Assembly: GCF_003111665.1 (NCBI RefSeq)
Contig: NZ_CP022188.1
Coordinates: 496,001-560,000, forward strand
DNA from: Parazoarcus communis
Lineage (GTDB): Bacteria; Pseudomonadota; Gammaproteobacteria; Burkholderiales; Rhodocyclaceae
Reading direction: 5' to 3'
Length of the DNA stretch: 64,000 nt
In this document: positions 35,564 to 44,574 of the stretch, one piece after another
How the letters are laid out: the number at the start of each line of letters is the position of its first letter
Numbering within the stretch: position 1 is the first letter of the stretch
Made by a program: the position numbers and the translations under genes
The notes under the pieces: model-generated
What the model saw: only the letters and a program-made list of their open reading frames with translations
Databases searched by the model: none
Told to the model about the DNA's origin: nothing

Positions 35564-36781
35564 ATGCATACCGTGAGCGATCAGAGACAACGCCTCCAAG
35601 TACTCAGCGCCGGCATTTTCAGCCTCATTCTCGTACTGGGGGTTGCCCGCTTTTCCTATACGCCGCTACTGCCGCTGATGCAGCAACAGGCCGGACTCGG
35701 CATTGCCGAGGCTGGCTGGCTCGCGGCCATCAACTATGCCGGCTACCTGAGTGGCGCGATCATCGCCTCGCTGATCAGCGACCTGGTGCTCAAGGACAAG
35801 CTGTACCGCGTCGGCATGGTGGTCGCGATTGTCAGTACGGCACTGATGGGAATGAGCACCGATGTCACGGTGTGGGCTGTGTCGCGCTTCTTTGCCGGGC
35901 TGAGCAGTGCAGCAGGCATGCTGCTTGGCACCGGCCTCATCCTTAACTGGCTGATCCGCCACAATCATCGCAGCGAACTCGGCATCCACTTCGCCGGCAT
36001 CGGCATTGGCATCGCCGGCTGCGCGCTTGCAGTGGCCCTGATGAGCCAATGGCTCGACTGGCGCGAGCAATGGTTCGCCTTTACCGTCATCGGCTGTCTG
36101 TTGCTGTACCCGGCGCTGCGCTGGTTGCCGCCGCCGGATAGCAGCGGCCTCACCAAAACCGGTCAAAAACTGGTGGACAAGCCCCCCAGCGCACTCTTCA
36201 TGCGCATCTTCATGGCAGCCTATTTCTGCGCCGGCGTGGGCTACGTGGTCAGCGCCACCTTCATCGTCGCCATCGTCGATCGACTCCCCGGCCTCGGAGG
36301 CCAGGGTACGCTGGTATTCATGGCCATCGGCATCGCGGCAACACCGGCCTGCTTCAACTGGGACCTGATCGCCCGTCGCACGGGCGATCTCAATGCGCTG
36401 ATTCTGGCTGCCGTGCTGCAGATCGTCGGCATCCTGCTCCCGGTCGTGGTCGGCGGGCTCGTTGCCACCGTCTTCGGCGCGCTGCTGTTCGGCGGCACCT
36501 TCATCGGCATGGTCAGCCTGGTGCTGACCATGGCCGGCCGCTACTATCCGACGCGCCCCGCCAAGATGATGGGCAAGATGACACTATCCTACGGCGTGGC
36601 ACAGATCATCGGACCCGCCGCAACCGGATGGCTCGCGACGCAACTCGGCAGCTACAACGCCGGCCTCTACATGGCTGCAGCGGTGATGCTCGTCGGCACG
36701 GCACTGCTGATGATTCTCAAGGTCGTCGAAAAGCGCGACGCTGCCGCCGCACTCGATGTAGCGCGCTACGCACAGACCTGA
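35564..36781 (+). CDS. YbfB/YjiJ-family MFS transporter
   Basis: Major-facilitator permease of 405 residues with twelve predicted helices. The first helix is typical of the YbfB/YjiJ group (IFSLILVLGVARFSYTPLLPLM). FFAGLSSAAGMLLGTGLILNWL and FGALLFGGTFIGMVSLVLTMAGRYYP are further family-like segments. The substrate is unknown. Start ATG 35564; the in-frame extension upstream overlaps the divergent LysR gene. Followed by a haloacid-dehalogenase pseudogene. Confidence 0.87.
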   Translation: MHTVSDQRQRLQVLSAGIFSLILVLGVARFSYTPLLPLMQQQAGLGIAEAGWLAAINYAGYLSGAIIASLISDLVLKDKLYRVGMVVAIVSTALMGMSTDVTVWAVSRFFAGLSSAAGMLLGTGLILNWLIRHNHRSELGIHFAGIGIGIAGCALAVALMSQWLDWREQWFAFTVIGCLLLYPALRWLPPPDSSGLTKTGQKLVDKPPSALFMRIFMAAYFCAGVGYVVSATFIVAIVDRLPGLGGQGTLVFMAIGIAATPACFNWDLIARRTGDLNALILAAVLQIVGILLPVVVGGLVATVFGALLFGGTFIGMVSLVLTMAGRYYPTRPAKMMGKMTLSYGVAQIIGPAATGWLATQLGSYNAGLYMAAAVMLVGTALLMILKVVEKRDAAAALDVARYAQT

Positions 36782-36804
36782 CCGTATTTTCCCCGGGAGG
36801 CTTC

Positions 36805-37109
36805 ATGCATCAGGTCAAGGCACTCATCTTCGACGTCTTCGGCACACTGGTCGACTGGCGCGCGACTACAAGCCCAAGCCGGTCGTCTACCTTGCCGCGG
36901 CCGGGGCCTTCGACCTCGAACCGGGCGAAACGATGATGGTGGCAGCCCACACGTCAGACCTCGCAGCCGCTGCCGCAGCGGGCTTGCGAACCGCCTTCAT
37001 CGCGCGCCCGGACGAATACGGGCCGGGCATGGGCGAGACGACCGCGGGCACGACAGTGGATGTCTCCTGCGCCAGCCTGCTCGAACTGGCCGCAGCGCTC
37101 GAAGCCTAG
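36805..37109 (+). pseudogene. Haloacid dehalogenase type II, internally deleted and frame-shifted
   Basis: The first 19 codons (from ATG 36805, with GGGAGG upstream) encode the HAD nucleophile motif VKALIFDVFGTLVDWR. At about 36861 the frame changes by two, and the continuation encodes the enzyme's C-terminal third: RDYKPKPVVYLAAAGAFDL (the conserved Lys region), AAHTSDLAAAAAAGLRTAFIARP, ending at TAG 37107-37109. About 130 central codons of a ~230-codon gene are missing. The junction lies in a CGCGCG run, which fits deletion between short repeats. It cannot make an active dehalogenase. Its stop overlaps the convergent LysR stop. Confidence 0.9.
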
Positions 37110-38062
37110 TCGCCCTGATCGCTGGCACGGCCACGAAGATCCAGCGCAGGCTGCTTCATGCTCGCGGCAAGCTGCTCGAGCTGCGTCGTGGCCGCAACAC
37201 CCAGCATCTGACCAAAACTCCCAAGCAGGACCGAAGGCGCCGCACTCGCCGCCCGCATGAGCCTGAGCTGGACCGGGACGGTGGGCGAGAGCCGGACCAG
37301 GCGCACGCGCGCCGGGTCCTGCGTGGCGGCCGTGAATCCATCGACAAAGGCATAGGCCAGGCCCTTTTCCACCAGCGCGCCGGCAAGCACGTAGGTCTGG
37401 ACGCGAAACGCCTCCCGCACCTGCCAGCCGGCAGCATCGAGCAGCGCTGACAGGGCTTCGCCCAGCGGCGTCGCATCCGAGAGCGTGACGCAGGGTCGCG
37501 ACTGCAACCACAGAAAGCCATCTGCCGCGCGCGGGCCCTCCAGCCAGGCCCGCGGCACCGCCAGCATGATTTCAGTTTCGCACAGCACCGATGCGCTGAT
37601 TGCGACATGCGCCGGCGGCTCGAGCGCGATGCCGGCGTCGATCTCGAGCGCCAGCAGATGCTCCTCGATATCGCGGGTATGGATCGCCCACAGATCGCAC
37701 TGCACGTCGGGGTGATGCGCACTCAAGGCACACAGGGTATCGGGCAGCAGCTGTGAGGCCAGCGAAGGGGTTGCCGCCACGCGCAACAGGCCCGACGCAC
37801 CGCGCCGAAGATTGGCAGCCAGTGTGTCGATGCGTTCGATTTCGGCATAGGCACGCTTGACCTGAACCAGCAGCGCCTCGGCCTCGGGCGCAGGCGAGAG
37901 GCGTCCACCTGCGCGCTCGAAAAGCGCGAACCCGAGCGTTGCCTCGGCATGCCGAAGCACGCGCGACACGACGGGTTGCGACACGTGCAGCATGCGCGCC
38001 GCGCCGCTGACCGAGCCGCTGAGCATGACCGCCCGGAACACTTCGATATGTCGCAAGCGCAC
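37106..38062 (-). CDS. LysR-family transcriptional regulator, likely of the DadA-like gene
   Basis: 318 residues from a GTG start. The winged helix RHIEVFRAVMLSGSVSGAARMLHVSQPVVSRVLRHAE resembles regulators of amino-acid or opine catabolism. The C-terminal effector domain is complete. It is divergent from the FAD oxidase at 38206 with a 143-base spacer carrying a CGGGAT-N4-ATCCCG dyad (38144-38159), so control of that gene is likely. The effector is unknown. Confidence 0.88.
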   Translation of the reverse strand: MRLRHIEVFRAVMLSGSVSGAARMLHVSQPVVSRVLRHAEATLGFALFERAGGRLSPAPEAEALLVQVKRAYAEIERIDTLAANLRRGASGLLRVAATPSLASQLLPDTLCALSAHHPDVQCDLWAIHTRDIEEHLLALEIDAGIALEPPAHVAISASVLCETEIMLAVPRAWLEGPRAADGFLWLQSRPCVTLSDATPLGEALSALLDAAGWQVREAFRVQTYVLAGALVEKGLAYAFVDGFTAATQDPARVRLVRLSPTVPVQLRLMRAASAAPSVLLGSFGQMLGVAATTQLEQLAASMKQPALDLRGRASDQGD

Positions 38063-38143
38063 GACCTATGCTCCAAAGACATGGGATACACAATCATCCG
38101 CAATCGTCTCGCGTCCTGCAAGACGTACATTCACAAGCGGATT

Positions 38144-38159
38144 CGGGATGAACATCCCG
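38144..38159. promoter_or_regulatory. Dyad in the LysR/DadA divergent promoter
   Basis: CGGGAT-GAAC-ATCCCG is a perfect 6-bp inverted repeat located 47 bases before the FAD-oxidase start. A possible operator or 5' hairpin. Confidence 0.35.
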
Positions 38160-38205
38160 GCAATGTGAAATCGCGGCGATGCTGCACACACATGAGCATG
38201 AGGAC

Positions 38206-39459
38206 ATGGATATCACAATCGTAGGCTGCGGCATCGTCGGCCTGGCCAGCGCATGGTTTCTGCGCGCAGACGGACATCAGGTCACCGTGGTCGATGCATG
38301 CGAGCGCGTCGGCCAGGGTGCAAGCCATGCCAACGGTGGCCAGCTTTCCTACCGCTACGTCGCCCCGCTCGCCGAACCGGGTGTGCTGGCGAAGATCCCC
38401 GGGTGGATGCTGCGCAGCGACGCCCCAATACGCTTCAAGCCCGCTTTCGACAGCCGGCAATGGGCATGGATCGCGCAGTTCCTGCGTGCATGCAACGGCC
38501 GCGATCAGGCCGCCTCGATCGCCAGTCTGCTGCCACTTTCGCTCTACAGCAGACGCCTGATGGATGACCTGCGCAAGACGCCAGACTTCGACTTCGCCTG
38601 GCGTCGCAACGGCAAGCTGGTGCTCCACCGTGACCCGGCCAGCTTCGCCGCCGCGCGCCGCCTGCTGGCATCGAGCCCCGGCGCCGACGGCGAGCAGTTT
38701 GCACTGGACGTACGCAGCTGCCTCGACGTCGAACCGGCGCTCGAGCGCATGGCGCCACACCTCGCCGGCGGCATCCACACCCCGAGTGAGGAAGTGGGCG
38801 ACTGCCTTGCACTGTGCGAGGCACTGGAAAAGGGACTGCGCCAAGGCCCCGGCGCGGTGACCTTCCGCATGGCAGAGCGGGTCGAACGCATCGAACTGGC
38901 CGCTGGTCGCTATCACGCACTGCAGACCGACCGGGGACGCATCCGGGGCGACGCCTGCGTGGTCGCAAACGGGGTGGATGCAGCGAGCCTGCTGCACAGC
39001 GTCGGGGTCGGCGTGCCGATCTATCCGCTGAAGGGCTACAGCATCAGCGCCCCCCTTGTGGCGCCACGTAAGGCACCGGAAATCAGCATCACCGACTTTC
39101 AGCGCAAAGTCGTCTACGCCCGGATTGGAGATCAGCTCCGGGTTGCAGGCATGGCCGACATCGTGGGGCACGACCGCAGCATCAAGCCCGCCAGAATCGA
39201 CATGCTGAAGCGTGAGACCGCTGAGAACTTCGGCACGGCAGCCGATCTGCCCCAAGCGCGGGAATGGTGCGGCCTGCGTCCCACCACGCCCACCGGCAGA
39301 CCCATCATCGGCGCATCGAAAGTGCCCGGCGTATGGCTCAACCTCGGCCAGGGCGCCCTCGGCTTTACCCTGGCCGCAGGGTCGGCCCGGGTGCTGGCCG
39401 ACCGCATGGGCGGGGGCACCCCGGCCATCCCCGATGCGGCTTTTGCGCCGTCTGCCTGA
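38206..39459 (+). CDS. DadA-like FAD-dependent amino-acid dehydrogenase/oxidase
   Basis: 417 residues. N-terminal FAD fold ITIVGCGIVGLASAWFLRADGHQVTVVD, with ERVGQGASHANGGQLSY immediately after, as in D-amino-acid dehydrogenase small subunits. The end (GLRPTTPTGRPIIGASKVPGVWLNLGQGALGFTLAAGSA) is the conserved C-terminal FAD-binding segment. The likely reaction is oxidative deamination of a D- or secondary amino acid with electrons to the respiratory chain; the substrate is unassigned. Start ATG 38206 matches the family start. An upstream in-frame ATG (38179) would add nine unconserved residues. Divergent LysR regulator. Confidence 0.88.
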   Translation: MDITIVGCGIVGLASAWFLRADGHQVTVVDACERVGQGASHANGGQLSYRYVAPLAEPGVLAKIPGWMLRSDAPIRFKPAFDSRQWAWIAQFLRACNGRDQAASIASLLPLSLYSRRLMDDLRKTPDFDFAWRRNGKLVLHRDPASFAAARRLLASSPGADGEQFALDVRSCLDVEPALERMAPHLAGGIHTPSEEVGDCLALCEALEKGLRQGPGAVTFRMAERVERIELAAGRYHALQTDRGRIRGDACVVANGVDAASLLHSVGVGVPIYPLKGYSISAPLVAPRKAPEISITDFQRKVVYARIGDQLRVAGMADIVGHDRSIKPARIDMLKRETAENFGTAADLPQAREWCGLRPTTPTGRPIIGASKVPGVWLNLGQGALGFTLAAGSARVLADRMGGGTPAIPDAAFAPSA

Positions 39460-39546
39460 GTGCGGTGAACCCGCTTATGGAAGGTCGCGCCGTGCGGCGT
39501 ACAATCGCCCCGCCCGCGCCAGCCAGCGCCTCACCCAGGATTCCTT

Positions 39547-40074
39547 GTGCCCAACGACAAGCCGCTGTTTCAGCTCCACGCCGAAATCGACACCCGCGTG
39601 CAAGCCATCCGCGCAGAACGTACAGACTGGCTGTGCGGCAAGGGCTGTGACAGCTGCTGCCGGCGACTGGCCGACATCCCCAGGCTGACGGCGGCGGAAT
39701 GGGCTTTGCTGCAGAGGGGACTGAAGCAGATGACGGCCGCTCGGCTCGAAGACATCAACCGGAAAGTCGCCGCACTGGCCAGCACGGACACCCGCCCCGT
39801 CGTCTGCCCCCTGCTTGACGAGGCCACCGGCGCCTGCCCGGTCTATGCGCAGCGCCCGGTGGCCTGTCGTACCTACGGCTTCTATGTACAGCGCGAACTC
39901 GGGCTCTATTGCAGCGACATCGAATTACAGGTGACCGAGGGCATGCTGAGCGATGTCGTGTGGGGTAACCACGACGCGATCGATCAACAGCTCTCCGGGC
40001 TGGGCGATGGCAGGCCGCTGACGGAGTGGTGGCTCGACGAAACGAACAGGAAACCTCGCTCACCGGAAGCCTGA
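39547..40074 (+). CDS. YkgJ-family cysteine-cluster protein
   Basis: 175 residues from a GTG start. The family is defined by a zinc- or iron-binding Cys set: here Cys30, Cys34, Cys37 and Cys38 (LCGKGCDSCC), then VVCPLLDEATGACPVYAQRPVACRTYGFY, and a last Cys in LYCSDIEL. Function is not established for the family. Stand-alone gene between the DadA-like gene and the GGDEF/EAL gene. No signal peptide. Confidence 0.87.
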   Translation: MPNDKPLFQLHAEIDTRVQAIRAERTDWLCGKGCDSCCRRLADIPRLTAAEWALLQRGLKQMTAARLEDINRKVAALASTDTRPVVCPLLDEATGACPVYAQRPVACRTYGFYVQRELGLYCSDIELQVTEGMLSDVVWGNHDAIDQQLSGLGDGRPLTEWWLDETNRKPRSPEA

Positions 40075-40288
40075 AAGGACCGCCCGGCAACGGCTGCTGC
40101 CGGGCGCAAAACGCCGCCCGCATGGCGGCCTCCTGCGCATGTTTTCATGTGCGACAATGCCGCATGAACAGACAGGATGATCGATCGAGGCCCCGACACC
40201 GGCACCCGGCCCCGGCCCTGCTTTTCGCCCCGATCACGGCGGCAGCCCGCGACAGCGGCCTGACCGCACAACCCAATCGTGTTCTGAA

Positions 40289-42415
40289 GTGATGCTGTCA
40301 GCGGACTTCGAAAACAGACTGAAGCAGGAGGCAGCCCCCCTCCTCACGGGCCTTGTCAGCAACGAGCTGAGCGGTGTCTATGTCATCCAGGACGACCGCT
40401 TCATCTTCGTCAATCAGCGTCTGGCAGACCTGTTCGGCTACACACCCGAGGCCTTGTGCGCCGGCATGGGGCCGACGCAACTGATCGCCCCTGCCTATCA
40501 ACCCCTTGCCAAGCGCGAGATCGACCGTCGCCTGTCGGGCGAAGTCAAATCGAGCTTCTTCGGCTTTGAAGGCGTACGCAGCGACGGCAGCAGGCTCGAC
40601 GTCGAGGTCTTCGGCGTTGCCACCACTTTCTCGGGAAAGCCTGCGATCATCGGCATCCTGCTCGACGTCTCCGAGCGCTGCAGGGCAGAGCGCGCGGTGG
40701 CCGATCAACTGCGCTTCATCGAGCAACTGGTCGACACCATCCCGAGCCCGGTCTTCTTCAAGGATGAATCCGGACGCTACATGGGCTGCAATTCGGCGTT
40801 CGAGGGCTACGTCGGGCTGACCCGCGATGCGCTCATCGGGCGCTCGGTCTACGACATTGCGCCACGCGACCTGGCCGACCGGTATTTTGCAGCCGACAAG
40901 GCCCTGCTCGATCAGGGTGGCACACAGACCTATGAAACGAGCGTCGTCTACGCAGACGGCACCCGGCACGAGGTGATGCTCTACAAGGCGACCTTCAATA
41001 ATGCACGCGGCGAACTGGGCGGACTGGTGGGTGTTCTGCTGGATATCTCGGAACGCAAACGCATGGAACAAGCGGTCTGGCACGAGGCAAACTACGACGC
41101 CCTGACCGGCCTTCCCAACCGGCGCCTGTTCCAGGACCGGCTGCGCGAAGAGGTCAAACGCAGTCAGCGCGGCGGCGGTCGGTTCGCACAATTGTTCATT
41201 GATCTCGACCGCTTCAAGGAGGTCAACGACACCCTTGGCCACGATCTCGGCGACATGCTTCTGATCGAGGCCGCCGCCCGCATCAGCAAGGTTGTGCGTG
41301 CCAGCGATACCGTATCGCGCCTTGGCGGAGACGAATTCGTGGTGATCGCGCCCTGCATCACGGACAAGGACACGGCCGGCACCATTGCCCAGCACATCAT
41401 CGAGCAGATGCAGATGCCGTTCGATCTCGATGGCAAGCTGGCCTATGTATCGGCCAGCATCGGCATTGCCTTCTACCCCGACGACAGCACCGAAATGGAC
41501 ACCTTGCTCGGTTACGCAGACCAGGCCATGTACGCCGCCAAGGCCCAAGGCAGAAACAGCTTCTGCTACTTCGCGCAGCCGATGCAGATCAGTGCGATGC
41601 AGCGCCTCCAGACCGGTAACGACTTGCGCCGCGCGGTGAAGGCCGGACAACTCGTCCTGCACTTTCAGCCCATCGTCGACCTGTCCGACAACCGTATCGT
41701 CAAGGCGGAAGCCCTGGTGCGCTGGCAGCATCCGGTTCGGGGCCTGATCGGACCCGATGAATTCATTCCGGTCGCCGAGGACATCGGGGTCATCTCCGAG
41801 ATCGGCCACTGGGTGTTCGAACGCGCGATGCAGATGGCAGGCCGCTGGCATGCACTGCGTGGGCCGAAGACAGACGCAGACACCGCCGAAGCCGGCATCC
41901 AGATCAGCGTCAACATGTCTCCGCGCCAGTTCATGAGCGGCAGCAGCGCAGGCTGGATTGAGCACCTGCGACAACACGGTTTGCCCGCAAGCGTCCTGGC
42001 CGTCGAGATCACCGAAGGCCTCCTGCTCGACACCCGCCCGGTCGTGATCGAAGCCCTGATGACCTTCCGCAGCGCCGGCGTGCAGGTGAGCATCGACGAC
42101 TTCGGCACCGGCTACTCGGCAATGTCCTACCTCAAGAAATTCGATATCGACTACCTCAAGATCGATCGCTCCTTCGTCCGCGACCTCACCACCGACGCCT
42201 CCGACCTCGCCATCGCCGAGGCGATGATCGTGATGGCGCACAAACTCGGCATGAAGGTGGTCGCCGAGGGGGTCGAAACCGCTGCACAGCGCGACCTCCT
42301 GCGCTGCGCGGGATGCGACTACGCGCAGGGCTACCTGTTCTCGAGGCCAATTGACGAGGAAGCATTTGCACGCCTGCTTGAAACGTCCAGCCTCATTGCG
42401 AGCCAGGCAGCATGA
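40289..42415 (+). CDS. PAS-PAS-GGDEF-EAL cyclic-di-GMP protein
   Basis: Soluble signalling protein of 708 residues. Two PAS domains (~20-130 and ~135-260, each ending in the typical LLDVSERCR / LLDISERKR) are followed by a GGDEF domain (~270-430) with intact RLGGDEFVV near 345. The EAL domain (~440-695) has KAEALVRWQHP near 473, NMSPRQF and DDFGTGYSAMSYLKKF. Both catalytic sites look intact, so it could make or degrade c-di-GMP under PAS-sensed input. The start is GTG 40289 or the adjacent ATG 40292. The stop overlaps the helicase start as ATGA. Confidence 0.94.
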   Translation: MMLSADFENRLKQEAAPLLTGLVSNELSGVYVIQDDRFIFVNQRLADLFGYTPEALCAGMGPTQLIAPAYQPLAKREIDRRLSGEVKSSFFGFEGVRSDGSRLDVEVFGVATTFSGKPAIIGILLDVSERCRAERAVADQLRFIEQLVDTIPSPVFFKDESGRYMGCNSAFEGYVGLTRDALIGRSVYDIAPRDLADRYFAADKALLDQGGTQTYETSVVYADGTRHEVMLYKATFNNARGELGGLVGVLLDISERKRMEQAVWHEANYDALTGLPNRRLFQDRLREEVKRSQRGGGRFAQLFIDLDRFKEVNDTLGHDLGDMLLIEAAARISKVVRASDTVSRLGGDEFVVIAPCITDKDTAGTIAQHIIEQMQMPFDLDGKLAYVSASIGIAFYPDDSTEMDTLLGYADQAMYAAKAQGRNSFCYFAQPMQISAMQRLQTGNDLRRAVKAGQLVLHFQPIVDLSDNRIVKAEALVRWQHPVRGLIGPDEFIPVAEDIGVISEIGHWVFERAMQMAGRWHALRGPKTDADTAEAGIQISVNMSPRQFMSGSSAGWIEHLRQHGLPASVLAVEITEGLLLDTRPVVIEALMTFRSAGVQVSIDDFGTGYSAMSYLKKFDIDYLKIDRSFVRDLTTDASDLAIAEAMIVMAHKLGMKVVAEGVETAAQRDLLRCAGCDYAQGYLFSRPIDEEAFARLLETSSLIASQAA

Positions 42416-44574
42416 AGGCCGAACCGCGTTTTAATCCAGTCGGTTTTGAGCCGACGGCCGAGCAGCGTGCAATCCAGACCCACAGCGCGCGCTACATCAT
42501 TGCCATGGCCAATGCCGGCGCGGCCAAGACCACCACACTCGCGCTGCGCATCGCCGAATCCGTCAAGCGTGGCGTATCGCCCGATCACATCGTGGCCCTG
42601 TGCTTTTCTGCTGAAGCGGCAAGGGTGCTCAAGACACGCCTGGTCGAGATCGGTCTCGACGACAGACTGGCGCGCCGCGTGCGCTGCACGACCTTCGACG
42701 AGTTCGCGCTTCAGGTGCTGCGCGATCACGAGGGGCGGGAAACACCCTTTCTGCCCAGTTTCGAAGACGTCGCACCGCATGTGCGCAGTGCCGTGACCGA
42801 AGTCCAGCGCATCAACGCCGCACGGCGCAACCCGCGCGAGCTCTGGCTGCCCGAACACAACGCCCCCATCGCCGACTTTCTGAAGATCGTCCGCCAGATG
42901 AAGGCGCAACAGGTCTCGCCCGAGATCGACGATGACGACAGTGTCGCCTCGCGGGCCGAGGCGCTCAACGTGCCGGAAGGCCTGTTCGCGCTCTTCCGTC
43001 AGCTGGAGAAGGCCCGTGCCGGCGATGGCGACGGCTGCGCCTGGCGCACCGAATTCGACGCCACCTACGATCTGGCCATGCTGCTCACGCAAGGCAACGT
43101 GCCGGTCAGCCTGCCGGGCTATCGCGTGGTCATCGCCGACGAACTGCAGGACATGAACCCCGCCACCCTCACCTGTCTCGAGCACCTGATCGAGCATGGT
43201 CGCGCCTGGTTCACCGGTGCGGGCGACTTCGATCAGGTCATCCACCGCTGGGCAGGCGCGGACGCCAGCTTCCTGAGCGCGCGGCTGGGCGCAAACTGGA
43301 GCGGCGTAAAGCGTCTGCCGCTCACCATCACTTTCCGCCACGGTCCGGCAATGGCCGTCGCCACGCATTTCCTGAAGAGCAAGCCCGTCGAATCCGGCCG
43401 CGACCACGACGCACGGCTGCGGCTGGTGCGCTGCGCCGACAGCGAGGACGAAGCCGGCAAACTGGTTTCAGCCCTGCTCGACTGGCAGCAACGCAGCAAG
43501 CGACTGGACGCCTGCGCCGTCATTCTGCGCGCCCCGCATCAGTCGATCGCGATCGAGAACGCCTTGTTGCGCGCGGGCCTGGGCTGGCGGCTGGAAGGAC
43601 TGCAGAGCTACCTGCTGCGCTCCGAGATCCTCATGCTGCGCGGCGTGATCGCCTTCGCGCTGGAAGACTACGAATCCATTCCGGGCGTGGACAAGCGCTT
43701 CCAGGTTCTGCAGGCGCTCGAACTGTGGCAGGAACTCTCATGGGGTGACCGCCGCGTGGAGGACCTGAAAACCGCCGCCGCCCAGCCCGAACTTTTCGAC
43801 GCCTTCCTCAAGGGGCGGCTGCTACGCCCCCAGACCGTCGCCGACAAGGCGGCAGCCGAACTTTCGGACGAAGCAGAAACCCGCGCCGCGCACCGTCTGC
43901 TCGACAACATCACGCGCCTGCGCGGCGAAAGCCGGCATGACGAAGCCAACGCCCTGCTCCGTCAGCAGCAAGAAGACAGCGAAACCGTCGACGAAGCCCC
44001 CGCACAACGCAACGCCCGCCTGCGCCTGACACGCGCCCTGGCCGCACTGCGAGACGGCCCCGAAGACGAGCCCGCGCACCTCGCTCTGGGTCGGGCAGTC
44101 GCAGCGCTCGATTTGCGCGGCGTGGCCAAACGTCTCTTCATCGATCCCGGCACCGCCGACATGGTCGCCAGATCGGTAGACGGCTTCGTCGATGCTGCAC
44201 GCAGCATCAACCAGCCCTTGCGTGAATTTGCACAATGGCTGCGCGCCGCCGAGGAAAAATCGGCAGAACTGCGCAAGCGCAAGACCGTGCTGCTGTGCAC
44301 GGTCGAAGCCGCAAAAGGACAGGAGTTCGACGCCGTCATGCTGCCCGGCCTGGCCGACGGAAACTTCCCGCTGGCCGGCTGGGACCGCACCGAAGAGCAC
44401 AACCGCTTCTATGTGGCGGTCACCCGGATGCGCGACGAGCTCACACTGTTCGCGCCAGCGGCCGAAGCACGACTCAGCCCCTTCGTGAGTGCGATGAAAC
44501 TCGACACCGCGATCACCCGCGGCCGCACCCTGCTCGACGCCCGGCTTACCGGGCGCGATGCGCCAGACTTCTAA
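42412..44574 (+). CDS. UvrD-like superfamily 1 helicase with variant Walker A
   Basis: 720 residues. The order of motifs is that of UvrD/Rep: Q-motif region FEPTAEQRAIQTHSARYII, motif I ANAGAAKTTT (33-42), motif Ia CFSAEAARVLKTRL, motif II VVIADELQDMNP (~238-249), motif III FTGAGDFDQVIHRWAGAD, motif IV-like LPLTITFRHGPAMA, motif V TVEAAKGQEFDAVMLPGL and motif VI EHNRFYVAVTRMRDELTLF. In motif I the Gly before Lys is Ala and the first Gly is Asn, unusual for an active P-loop. ATGA overlap with the c-di-GMP gene. Shorter 2B-like region than UvrD. Role unknown, presumably DNA repair or replication. Confidence 0.87.
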   Translation: MKAEPRFNPVGFEPTAEQRAIQTHSARYIIAMANAGAAKTTTLALRIAESVKRGVSPDHIVALCFSAEAARVLKTRLVEIGLDDRLARRVRCTTFDEFALQVLRDHEGRETPFLPSFEDVAPHVRSAVTEVQRINAARRNPRELWLPEHNAPIADFLKIVRQMKAQQVSPEIDDDDSVASRAEALNVPEGLFALFRQLEKARAGDGDGCAWRTEFDATYDLAMLLTQGNVPVSLPGYRVVIADELQDMNPATLTCLEHLIEHGRAWFTGAGDFDQVIHRWAGADASFLSARLGANWSGVKRLPLTITFRHGPAMAVATHFLKSKPVESGRDHDARLRLVRCADSEDEAGKLVSALLDWQQRSKRLDACAVILRAPHQSIAIENALLRAGLGWRLEGLQSYLLRSEILMLRGVIAFALEDYESIPGVDKRFQVLQALELWQELSWGDRRVEDLKTAAAQPELFDAFLKGRLLRPQTVADKAAAELSDEAETRAAHRLLDNITRLRGESRHDEANALLRQQQEDSETVDEAPAQRNARLRLTRALAALRDGPEDEPAHLALGRAVAALDLRGVAKRLFIDPGTADMVARSVDGFVDAARSINQPLREFAQWLRAAEEKSAELRKRKTVLLCTVEAAKGQEFDAVMLPGLADGNFPLAGWDRTEEHNRFYVAVTRMRDELTLFAPAAEARLSPFVSAMKLDTAITRGRTLLDARLTGRDAPDF

